Below are positions 1-6,137 of a DNA stretch of 9,315 bases, one piece after another. The translations under genes were made by a program, and so were the position numbers. Origin of the DNA: Parafilimonas sp. Lineage in GTDB: Bacteria > Bacteroidota > Bacteroidia > Chitinophagales > Chitinophagaceae. The first letter of the stretch is position 1; the number at the start of each line of letters is the position of its first letter. The DNA lies in contig JAHEZC010000060.1 in the NCBI GenBank assembly GCA_023251275.1, positions 1-9,315 of the forward strand, written 5' to 3'. The notes beneath the pieces are model-generated. The model was not told where the DNA came from. It saw nothing but the letters and a program-made list of their open reading frames with translations, and searched no databases.

Positions 1-585
1 TTAACCTATGTAAAAGTGAAAGATCAGTTGACGTATAACAAATGGATACAGGGAATTAAAAAAGGAAATACAGTAGTATCAAGAAACGGTCACAATGAAT
101 TTATTGATATGAAGATAAATGGTAAGTATGGCCCCGGTAATGAAATAAAACTCAACAGCAAGGGAACTGCTATTATTGAAATAAAATGGACTGCCACAAA
201 AGAAACAACAGGGAGAATAGAATTGGTAAGCAACGGAAAAATTATCGCAACACAGGAAGGAACAGCAAAGTTAGGCGCTCCCCTGATATTAAAAACCACG
301 CAAAAGGTCACAGAAAGCAGTTGGTATTGTGCGAGGCGTATGAATGGTGCAGAACATGAATCTCACACCGGTGCTATATATATAACGGTCAACAATAAGC
401 CGGTGCGTGCAAGCGCAGCCGATGCACAATTTTTTGTTGACTGGATCAATAATATTTTGAAGAACATTCAGCCGTCCGGAAAATGGAATCGCTATTTTAC
501 ACACGATCTTGATACGGTGCAGCAGCGTTATATAAAAGCCAGGAATATTTACAGCAACATCGCCACAGAAGCAGCTCAACAATAA
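1..585 (+). CDS. CehA/McbA-family metallohydrolase, C-terminal part (5' end outside window)
   Basis: The frame is open from base 1 and ends at TAA 583-585, so 194 C-terminal codons are visible. A GTG at 16 is in frame, but the coding pattern continues upstream of it, so it is probably not the start. The recognisable part is the typical C-terminal block of CehA/McbA-like PHP-superfamily hydrolases: a beta-sandwich stretch with a WTATKE-like strand, then SSWYCARRMNG, then HTGAIYITVNNKPVRAS, then a helix with DAQFFVDWINNIL, and a final helix ending in YIKARNIYSNIA. Members of this family are usually exported metal-dependent hydrolases of uncertain substrate; the metal-binding PHP core would lie upstream of the window and cannot be checked. 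The next gene starts 5 bases after the stop in the same direction, which suggests co-transcription and possibly coupled translation. The family call rests on recalled motif similarity, not a search. Confidence 0.72.
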   Translation, partial: LTYVKVKDQLTYNKWIQGIKKGNTVVSRNGHNEFIDMKINGKYGPGNEIKLNSKGTAIIEIKWTATKETTGRIELVSNGKIIATQEGTAKLGAPLILKTTQKVTESSWYCARRMNGAEHESHTGAIYITVNNKPVRASAADAQFFVDWINNILKNIQPSGKWNRYFTHDLDTVQQRYIKARNIYSNIATEAAQQ

Positions 586-590
586 TATTT

Positions 591-2450
591 ATGAAGCCTT
601 TATATAAAATTACCATCTCATTATGCATCATCGCGTATTTATCTTATAGCTCTTCGATCAATGCTGCAGGCAAAGAAAACGCTCCCATTCTAATATTGAG
701 CGAAGCGGGGCATTTTGATGCATACACCGGTGAAATTTTAAAAGCAGAAGGCTTTAATGAATTTCAAATCGAGTCACTTACAAATCACGATCTGTCACTG
801 AATTATTTAAAAAACTTTGACCTCATCATCTTAACACATGCTACAGTGACAGATCAGCAAGCAGAAACACTTTTATCTTATGTAGAAGACGGCGGCAATC
901 TTATCGCATTCAAACCCGATGAAAAACTGGCTCCTGTTTTTGGAATAAAAAATAAAACAGGTACACTCAGCGAAGCATACATTTCAATCACTCCATTTTC
1001 TGAAATCAGCAAAGGACTTATCACAACTACATTACAGTTTCACGGTACTGCTGATATGTATCTTTCAGATGGATGTAAAAAGATTGCTTTATTATACAAG
1101 ACCGCGGTTGATTCAACGACTTATCCTGCAGTAGTCATAAACAATTACGGCCTTGGGCATGCCATCGCGTTCATGTACAATCTTCCCGAAAGCATTGCTT
1201 ATACCCGCCAGGGAAACTATCATTTTGCAGGTCTGGAAAAAGACAGTATAAAAGGAATACGTGCCATGGATCTTTTTACAGATGGCTGGGTTGACACTTC
1301 AAAAAATACCATCAACCAGGCCGATGAACAAATGCGATTGTTATCTCATTGCATAGAAAATTTATGCAGCTATAAAAAGCCATTGCCAAGGTTCTGGTAT
1401 TTCCCTGGTACACTGCAATGCCTTGTAACACTTACCAATGATGGCGAATACCGGGCAGAAAAAGATTTTGAGCCACAGCTCAGCGATGTTGAATCAAAAG
1501 GTGCAAACATGGCACTCTATATTTTAAGTACAGACAAAGTTTCAAAAAATGCAACAGATCTGTGGCAGCAAAGAGGCAATGAAATTTCGGGCCATCCGGA
1601 TGACACTAAAGAAGCAGAGCATCCCACATGGCTGGGCATGAACAACGCTATCAGCACTAAATTGGGCGAAATAAAAAACAGGTTGAATATACCCGCCATG
1701 CACACTATCGTAAACCATTGGTTTGTGTGGTGTGGCAACGATTCGGATGGCACACCTGACTTTACGGCACAGGCAAAAATTGAAGCGACATACGGCATTG
1801 GCATGGACATTAATTATGCGCATTACGATAACAACTCAAACCAGCCACGTTTCCTTGGCTCAACGGGAACGGCACAAGGTAACTATACAGGCAGTGGATT
1901 GCCAATGAAATTTGCAACCGCTGATGGCGCTGTGCTCAACATATTCCAGCACTTAAATAATGTGTACGACCAGCAATACATGGAGCATAAAGATTCTACC
2001 GGTTTTTATAATTGCTTCAAAGGCTTAATGGACAGAAGCCTTAACAACGAAGTATATTCTTATATCAGCATCAAGGCGCATAACGATGAATATTTTTTTT
2101 CCAAAACGCCGTTGTTGAGCATGCTCGATTATGCCAGGCTGCATAACATTCCCGTGTGGACGCCGGTTAGATTACTCAACTTTCTCAAAGTAAAAGACGA
2201 AGCCGTTTTTACGGAGATAAAATGGACCGACAATAGTCAGTTATCATTCAAAATAATATCTGCATCAACCCAGGGAAGCAGTCTTACATGTATGGTACCC
2301 TACCTCTTTAACAGAAAGAAAATAATTGAAATAAGCATCAATGGAGTAAAGCAAAATTATTCAATTAAAAAGGTCAAGGGATTTGAATATGTCTTCCTCT
2401 CAGTAAAGGCCGGTGCAGTGAACACCGTAGTAGTTAAGTATTCGAATTAG
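591..2450 (+). CDS. Secreted protein with ThuA/GATase-like N-terminal domain and polysaccharide-deacetylase-like barrel
   Basis: A 619-residue protein starting at ATG 591. Residues 1-26 form a signal peptide: a Lys-containing start, a hydrophobic stretch IISLCIIAYL-like in character, and a likely signal peptidase I cut after NA or NAA. Residues about 30-270 look like a ThuA/beta-galactosidase-type glutamine-amidotransferase fold (FDLIILTHATVT, then SYVEDGGNLIAFKPDEKLAPVFG), without an obvious catalytic Cys-His pair. Residues about 270-545 resemble the polysaccharide-deacetylase (CE4-like) beta/alpha barrel: TNDGE at 282-286 fits motif 1 with D284 as a candidate metal/base residue, GHPDD at 334-338 fits motif 2 with H335, and further histidines lie at 371, 376 and 497. 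The last about 75 residues look like a beta-sandwich. The protein probably acts on a carbohydrate in the periplasm or outside the cell; the substrate is unknown. It sits 5 bases after a CehA/McbA-like gene and probably shares its transcript. The domain architecture is a fair inference; enzymatic activity is uncertain because the motifs are degenerate. Confidence 0.68.
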   Translation: MKPLYKITISLCIIAYLSYSSSINAAGKENAPILILSEAGHFDAYTGEILKAEGFNEFQIESLTNHDLSLNYLKNFDLIILTHATVTDQQAETLLSYVEDGGNLIAFKPDEKLAPVFGIKNKTGTLSEAYISITPFSEISKGLITTTLQFHGTADMYLSDGCKKIALLYKTAVDSTTYPAVVINNYGLGHAIAFMYNLPESIAYTRQGNYHFAGLEKDSIKGIRAMDLFTDGWVDTSKNTINQADEQMRLLSHCIENLCSYKKPLPRFWYFPGTLQCLVTLTNDGEYRAEKDFEPQLSDVESKGANMALYILSTDKVSKNATDLWQQRGNEISGHPDDTKEAEHPTWLGMNNAISTKLGEIKNRLNIPAMHTIVNHWFVWCGNDSDGTPDFTAQAKIEATYGIGMDINYAHYDNNSNQPRFLGSTGTAQGNYTGSGLPMKFATADGAVLNIFQHLNNVYDQQYMEHKDSTGFYNCFKGLMDRSLNNEVYSYISIKAHNDEYFFSKTPLLSMLDYARLHNIPVWTPVRLLNFLKVKDEAVFTEIKWTDNSQLSFKIISASTQGSSLTCMVPYLFNRKKIIEISINGVKQNYSIKKVKGFEYVFLSVKAGAVNTVVVKYSN

Positions 2451-2625
2451 AAATATTTTCCACCTGAATTGCGCCACCCCTCTTGCGTGATGTACCATGG
2501 ATGTAAATGAAATGCCAGATTATATTATTCAAAACATCCGCATCTCATCACGCCTTCCATTCCTCTTGTCAAAATATCTTATCTCCTCACAGCAATAAAC
2601 TAAATTAGTGCTCAAAAAAAATATT

Positions 2626-3030
2626 ATGAAAATGCAACGCATTGCTATTGCCGTAACAGCCATCAATCTTGTGATCATGGTTGTACTGCTCACAAAAATG
2701 AACCCGGCAACAGCACAAAAGGAACAAAACAAATTACAGGTACTCCGTGGCAGCGGTCTCGAAATTATAGACAGCCTGGGAAAACTAAGGGCAAGCATTA
2801 CCTTTCACGCACCTGTAGAAAAAGATGGCATAACCTATCCAGCCGGAATATTGCTGCGGCTGATAGACAGCAAAGGACAGCCATCTGTAAAATTGGGTGC
2901 AGCGGAAGACGGAGGCGGGCTTAGTTTATCCAACGAATTACAGGGATACATGCAACTCCTGGCAAAAGAAAGTGGCGGCTTTATTAAAATAAAAAACCCG
3001 GATGGAAAGGAGCAGGTAATAAAACCATAA
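2626..3030 (+). CDS. Small exported or membrane-anchored conserved hypothetical protein
   Basis: A 134-residue protein from ATG 2626; an in-frame GTG at 2608 would add six residues (MLKKNI), but the ATG gives a cleaner N-terminus of basic residues followed by a hydrophobic helix. Residues about 5-22 (IAIAVTAINLVIMVVLL) form a signal peptide or membrane anchor, and NPATAQ just after could be a signal-peptidase cut (ATA/Q). The rest is soluble and beta-rich, with three similar strand-turn-strand units: LEIIDSLGKLRAS, LRLIDSKGQPSVKLGA and IKIKNPDGKEQVI. This looks like a type of small protein seen in Bacteroidota and some other phyla, but no function is known to the annotator. A 175-base gap separates it from the preceding gene and no clear promoter was identified there. 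It converges with msrA. The gene call is good; any function would be a guess. Confidence 0.66.
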   Translation: MKMQRIAIAVTAINLVIMVVLLTKMNPATAQKEQNKLQVLRGSGLEIIDSLGKLRASITFHAPVEKDGITYPAGILLRLIDSKGQPSVKLGAAEDGGGLSLSNELQGYMQLLAKESGGFIKIKNPDGKEQVIKP

Positions 3031-3059
3031 ATTTAAAACATTGGTTCCGCCTGTGCTCA

Positions 3060-3079
3060 CCGCAAAATTACTTTTGCGG
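3060..3079. terminator. Perfect hairpin between convergent genes, possible bidirectional terminator
   Basis: CCGCAAAA (3060-3067) pairs perfectly with TTTTGCGG (3072-3079) around a TTAC loop, giving an 8-bp stem. It lies 30 bases past the stop of the small exported protein and 67 bases past the end of msrA, where a shared terminator would be expected. The T tract on each strand lies inside the stem and not after it, so it is not a classic rho-independent terminator. Confidence 0.35.
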
Positions 3080-3145
3080 ATTGCACCTGAATTTATATTG
3101 TTGACATTTTCTTTAAGTTATTATAGGCAACTATGCCTGAATTTG

Positions 3146-3652
3146 CTACACTTTATTTAATTGGGGTAATTGCCATTCAGGTCTTATATAATGGCACGTG
3201 TAACCATAAGGATGCTTTTGCAGATAATTCTGATGTTCTTCTTCGGCATCCCAAAAGTCAGAAGCAGGAACCACTTCGGTTACAATAGTTCCCGGCCATT
3301 TACCGGAAGTATTCATTTCACTGATTAATTCCTCTGCTGTTTTCTTTTGTTGTTCGCTGAGATAAAAAATAGCTGATCTGTAGGAAGAGCCCATATCATT
3401 TCCCTGCCTGTTCTTTGTAGTTGGATTGTGAATCTGGAAGAAAAACTCCAGCAACTTGCGGTAAGACAGTTTTTCCGGATCAAAAGTGATAGCTATGGCT
3501 TCAGCGTGTGTGCCGTGATTGCGATAGGTTGCGTTTTTTACATCTCCGCCGCTATAACCAACCACAGTTGAGGTTACACCAGGAAGATCTCTTATCAATT
3601 CTTCCACTCCCCAGAAACAGCCGCCTGCCAGTATTGCTTTTTCGCTTGACAT
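3146..3652 (-). CDS. msrA: Peptide-methionine (S)-S-oxide reductase MsrA
   Basis: A 168-residue cytoplasmic enzyme that reduces the S-epimer of methionine sulfoxide in proteins and free methionine, with thioredoxin as the usual electron donor. The family signature GGCFWG is at residues 10-15 with the catalytic Cys at 12. Further conserved blocks follow in order: [69 protein letters not shown]. The only other cysteine is C153, just after that last block, which makes it the candidate resolving Cys. The length is normal for a single-domain MsrA and no MsrB domain is attached. The start at ATG 3652 leaves only two residues before the conserved SEKAILAGG region and fits the family. It is transcribed alone; its neighbours on both sides are separated by intergenic DNA. 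No oxidative-stress operator could be identified. Confidence 0.96.
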   Translation of the reverse strand: MSSEKAILAGGCFWGVEELIRDLPGVTSTVVGYSGGDVKNATYRNHGTHAEAIAITFDPEKLSYRKLLEFFFQIHNPTTKNRQGNDMGSSYRSAIFYLSEQQKKTAEELISEMNTSGKWPGTIVTEVVPASDFWDAEEEHQNYLQKHPYGYTCHYIRPEWQLPQLNKV

Positions 3653-3980
3653 ATAATTAAGTATTTAGACTGACTGAGTAAATCAACTTTAAAGCCAATC
3701 TCTTTTACTGGCAGGTTGACATGAGGAATATTACTCGTGGCATCCTTGCTTCAATGATTTGGAACTGCTGAATACAAAGTTTGTTTTGATACATGGCGGA
3801 GGTGCGTTTTTTAAAAATACAAGTACCATGCTTTGGAAACCCAATGTATATACAAATATTTCTTTGCTCACACAACTCTGGACACTCAGTCAACTGGCTG
3901 CTGTACTAAGAAATTGGCTTTCGCAGTTTCCCGAAAAAATATTTGTTCGGTACGGATGCTGTAAATCTGTGCTAATCACA
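3653..3980. other. Intergenic region with no supported gene
   Basis: These 328 bases lie between the msrA start (- strand) and the end of the STAS-like gene (- strand). They should hold the msrA promoter in their left part and the terminator of the three-gene - strand operon in their right part. On the - strand TAAAGTTG, close to the Bacteroidota -7 consensus TAnnTTTG, occurs about 30 bases upstream of the msrA ATG, but no matching -33 element was found at a normal distance. No strong hairpin with a T tract was seen after the operon. Short frames on both strands lack protein-like composition. Confidence 0.5.
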
Positions 3981-4310
3981 TCAAATATTTATCACAATAG
4001 CATTACTAACACTGGTATAGGAAATGCTGCTCAACATTTTCGATGAATTTCTAACTATTTCCAGGAGAGGTGAAAGATTTTCATTGAGATTAATAATGGT
4101 TATCTTCTTGCTTAGCAGTTTAAGTTTACTTTCAAAACTGATCAGTTCGTTAAAAAAAGATCGTGAAGCAAAATTACTTTGAGCGAAATCAAGAGTAATA
4201 TCAGATTCTGGTAAATGTGAAATAAAATCGAACAAATCTCTTGCCGCCTGGCGAGTAACCAAACTATTAGAAGAAAACATCGAAGAAATATTTATTATTT
4301 TATTTGACAT
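3981..4310 (-). CDS. STAS-like domain protein (DUF4325)
   Basis: A 109-residue, single-domain cytoplasmic protein. It fits the STAS-like DUF4325 family: an N-terminal strand, a helix with RQAARDLFDFI, then the strand ITLDFA (residues 38-43) and the motif FASRSFFNEL (47-56), which matches the SRSF-x-x-EL pattern of that family, then two further strand-helix units. STAS domains bind GHKL kinases in partner-switching systems such as SpoIIAA/SpoIIAB. Aligned by eye with classical antagonists, the phospho-serine position appears to hold R50, with S51 next to it, so the usual phosphorylation switch may be absent or moved. The ATG lies 11 bases inside the end of the upstream GHKL gene, indicating translational coupling and, by inference, a physical partnership. 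It is the last gene of the operon. The domain call is fairly sure; its biological role is unknown. Confidence 0.75.
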   Translation of the reverse strand: MSNKIINISSMFSSNSLVTRQAARDLFDFISHLPESDITLDFAQSNFASRSFFNELISFESKLKLLSKKITIINLNENLSPLLEIVRNSSKMLSSISYTSVSNAIVINI

Positions 4311-5178
4311 AATTGTATAGATTAAACGTTGCCAAAGGCTTATTTAGTCTCAACATGACCAAAGTGCCTGGCCAGAAATATTCCTTAAAGTTAATAAAAT
4401 TTTCACCACTTTTCGCCGAATGCAGAAAAGCAGCACTTCCAGACATAATAAAGAACTCACCATTAATTTCCTTATTAGTAATAGCGGCGCGGGTGTATTT
4501 AATTCCCATTCCTCTCATAATATCTCCATATTCAGTTTTTGACGATAGTCCCTTTTCTAAAATCTTTTTCAAAGCATCGGCACTGTCACTTACATCCCTT
4601 CCTGCTTTTTTCAATGAGCCTAAAAGGCCAACTCCATCATCCAATATACAGACTTCGCATGAGTTATTTTTTGGCCAATACTGAGCAAACAGATAAATAT
4701 TTTCGGCATCAGAATGTTCCTCAATATTATCCATAATCTCACCCAAAAGAAAACCAAAAGTATTGTTTGTTATAAGTTCGATAAAACTTTCGTCAGCAAT
4801 AACTTTTAAACGTAACAATTCAAGAAATTTTGAATGAAGCATATTCAACTGTGTCGAAAGGGTATTTCTATCTAAGTTTTTCAAATGCAAGTGTATGATA
4901 GGAATATATGTCCCCTGTAAACTTAATCCGTCCAACTTATCAATGCCTTCGGGAAAACGGATTATCTGCAAGTAAGAAGCATTTTCACCATTATAATTAT
5001 ACGTTAACTCTTTTTTATTAATAACAGATGCTACAGGAGTAATAGTAAGAGGAGTTGTGAATTCAATAGCCTGAATTTCAATAGTGCTGCCGGAATCTGT
5101 TGATTCAAGGTACCGAAGGTTACCAATTAATTCTTTAATTCTCTCAATAATGCTAAAATGAGAACAAATTAAAATCAT
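4300..5178 (-). CDS. GHKL/HATPase-domain ATP-binding protein
   Basis: A 292-residue protein whose C-terminal half is a GHKL ATPase (histidine kinase/anti-sigma-factor kinase type). The N-box is GEIMDNIEEH, with E147, N151 and H155; the G1 box is ILDDGVGL, with D181, G182 and G184; and the G2 region is RGMGIKY at about 222-228. There is no dimerisation/phospho-acceptor histidine domain and no membrane segment, so it is not an ordinary sensor kinase; it looks more like an RsbW/SpoIIAB-style partner-switch kinase or a nucleotide-gated regulator. Residues 1-130 are not recognised; parts of them (IQAIEFTTPLTITPVASVI, SYLQIIRFPEGID) resemble the alpha/beta N-terminal region of other stand-alone HATPase proteins that travel with STAS-like partners. 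It starts 3 bases after the ClpP-like stop and overlaps the STAS-like gene by 11 bases. The ATP-binding fold is clear; kinase activity is inferred only. Confidence 0.82.
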   Translation of the reverse strand: MILICSHFSIIERIKELIGNLRYLESTDSGSTIEIQAIEFTTPLTITPVASVINKKELTYNYNGENASYLQIIRFPEGIDKLDGLSLQGTYIPIIHLHLKNLDRNTLSTQLNMLHSKFLELLRLKVIADESFIELITNNTFGFLLGEIMDNIEEHSDAENIYLFAQYWPKNNSCEVCILDDGVGLLGSLKKAGRDVSDSADALKKILEKGLSSKTEYGDIMRGMGIKYTRAAITNKEINGEFFIMSGSAAFLHSAKSGENFINFKEYFWPGTLVMLRLNKPLATFNLYNYVK

Positions 5179-5181
5179 ATT

Positions 5182-5751
5182 CTATGACTGGTTAGTAATG
5201 GAAAAAATTGGTAACCCAGGTGAAGCGACAAATTCTTCTATTTCATTGATAAATCCGAGAGATTTCGCTTCCATACTTGAGTATGTTTTTCTTTCTGAGA
5301 ACATTTTTGTTACCAGCTCGGGATCTTTACCGATTTTGCTTGATATTATTTCGACCATTTTACTTTGGTCTTTTATCAAACTCTCAAGCCGTTCAGTGAG
5401 CAAATCAATTGGCATCATACTTTGTCCCTGAATAATCATCTGGGGTGGATGGAGCAGAAAGGTTGATGCTTTGCTTGCCGTACGTCTGCCACCAGAGAGA
5501 AAAATTAAATTGGCACTTGAATCAATTTGTCCAAGATTGTGTGTATGGATTGTTACGTCTTTAAGTCCAATAAGAAAATTGTGAATTGATACTGCATTGA
5601 ACACCCGGCCCCCGTTAGATGAGATGTTAATGCGAAAATTTTTGGTTCCCGCTCTTAACTGCTCAGTTAAAAGATAAATAAGCAAACTACTTGTTTTATC
5701 ATTAATTTCAGCAATGAAATTGATATAGACAGTGATAGGTTCGTTGCTCAT
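5182..5751 (-). CDS. ClpP-like serine protease (crotonase-superfold peptidase)
   Basis: A 189-residue protein of the ClpP/SDH-type peptidase fold. The start was set at ATG 5751 and not at the longer in-frame ATG at 5820, because GGAGG lies 4 bases before it and the 23 residues upstream look non-coding. ISSNGGRV (43-50) corresponds to the INSPGG oxyanion-loop region of ClpP. GQIDSSAN (74-81) holds the nucleophile, with S78 aligning best to the catalytic Ser, and STFLLHPP holds the catalytic His at 101, at the expected spacing. SERKTYSSMEAKSLGFINEI (152-171) matches the C-terminal DRDFFMSAEEAxxYGLID block, but Arg/Lys stands where ClpP has its catalytic Asp. No signal peptide or membrane segment is visible, so it is not a SppA-type membrane peptidase. 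It leads an operon with a GHKL ATPase and a STAS-like protein; no Clp ATPase gene is nearby. The fold is sure; activity and target are not. Confidence 0.83.
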   Translation of the reverse strand: MSNEPITVYINFIAEINDKTSSLLIYLLTEQLRAGTKNFRINISSNGGRVFNAVSIHNFLIGLKDVTIHTHNLGQIDSSANLIFLSGGRRTASKASTFLLHPPQMIIQGQSMMPIDLLTERLESLIKDQSKMVEIISSKIGKDPELVTKMFSERKTYSSMEAKSLGFINEIEEFVASPGLPIFSITNQS

Positions 5752-5754
5752 AAT

Positions 5755-5760
5755 TCCTCC
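5755..5760 (-). promoter_or_regulatory. Strong Shine-Dalgarno sequence of the ClpP-like gene
   Basis: On the - strand GGAGGA is followed by ATT and the ATG at 5751. It decides the start over an upstream in-frame ATG. None of the other start codons in the window shows a comparable purine-rich site, which is usual for Bacteroidota. Confidence 0.7.
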
Positions 5761-5958
5761 ATATTTTATATAAAAGTATAATTTACATTTATAATTACCC
5801 CATTCAAATCCGCTTCGCAATGAACCTGGAGTATAGAATTACAGAATGTAAAAGTGTACAACCATGAATCGCTTTGCTTTAGGCATAGGCTTCCACCATT
5901 GTTGATTATTGACCAACAAAATATTTTTTCTTCATGCTCCCATAAAAACAAATCATAC

Positions 5959-5976
5959 AAGAGTGCAACCACTCTT
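5959..5976. other. 7-bp hairpin upstream of the ClpP-like operon
   Basis: AAGAGTG (5959-5965) pairs perfectly with CACTCTT (5970-5976) around a CAAC loop. It lies about 210 bases upstream of the ClpP-like ATG. A T-rich run follows only about 10 bases later on the - strand, so a terminator role is doubtful; it could equally be a regulator site or chance. Confidence 0.25.
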
Positions 5977-6092
5977 TAGCGAAGTAAGGAACACTTGTTA
6001 ACGAGAAACACTGATACAGGCAACATAAAATACAGCAGCTTTTATTGACACCTTTTTTAATTTTCTCACAGCTTTTTTCTTAGCTTCGGACG

Positions 6093-6107
6093 CCAACATA
6101 ATGTTGG
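6093..6107. promoter_or_regulatory. Near-perfect palindrome upstream of the FAD oxidoreductase, possible operator
   Basis: CCAACATAATGTTGG reads as 7-bp arms around a single central base and lies 30 bases before the ATG at 6138. It follows directly after TAGCTTCG (6081-6088), a 7-of-8 match to the Bacteroidota -7 element, so the palindrome would cover the transcription start region. Size and position fit an operator for a dimeric repressor; the regulator is unknown and chance cannot be excluded. Confidence 0.3.
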
Positions 6108-6137
6108 AAATTTTTAAATCAGCGTATTAATAATTTT

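Larger units (their letters stand above)
5752..6137. other. Divergent intergenic region between the ClpP-like operon and the FAD oxidoreductase gene
   Basis: These 386 bases must carry the promoters of both flanking units. No complete Bacteroidota promoter (TTTG, 19-21 bases, TAnnTTTG) could be found. Partial -7 matches are TAGCTTCG at 6081-6088 on the + strand and TACTTTTA on the - strand about 15 bases upstream of the Shine-Dalgarno of the ClpP-like gene. The region also holds a 7-bp hairpin at 5959-5976 and a 15-base palindrome at 6093-6107. A 68-codon frame with a GTG start on the - strand (5766-5972) is not convincing as a gene. Confidence 0.5.

Noticed and set aside
1517..1823. Antisense frames of 93-97 codons within the deacetylase-like gene
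   Set aside because: They lie wholly inside a well-supported coding region and lack motifs or start signals.
3705..3893. 62-codon - strand frame in the gap upstream of msrA
   Set aside because: Unusual composition rich in Cys, Ile and Met, no motif and no ribosome-binding site.
3759..4046. 95-codon + strand frame overlapping the end of the STAS-like gene
   Set aside because: It overlaps a well-supported gene on the other strand, has no recognisable motif and no start context.
5752..5820. Longer start for the ClpP-like protein (23 extra residues from ATG 5820)
   Set aside because: The strong GGAGG site directly before ATG 5751 and the non-coding look of the extra residues favour the shorter form.
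5766..5972. 68-codon - strand frame just upstream of the ClpP-like gene, possible extra operon member or leader peptide
   Set aside because: It has only a GTG start two codons after a stop and its residues do not look like a folded protein; the region is more likely promoter and leader.
6045..6050. TTGACA as a sigma-70 type -35 box upstream of the oxidoreductase
   Set aside because: No TATAAT-like -10 lies at 16-18 bases, and Bacteroidota housekeeping promoters use a different consensus.
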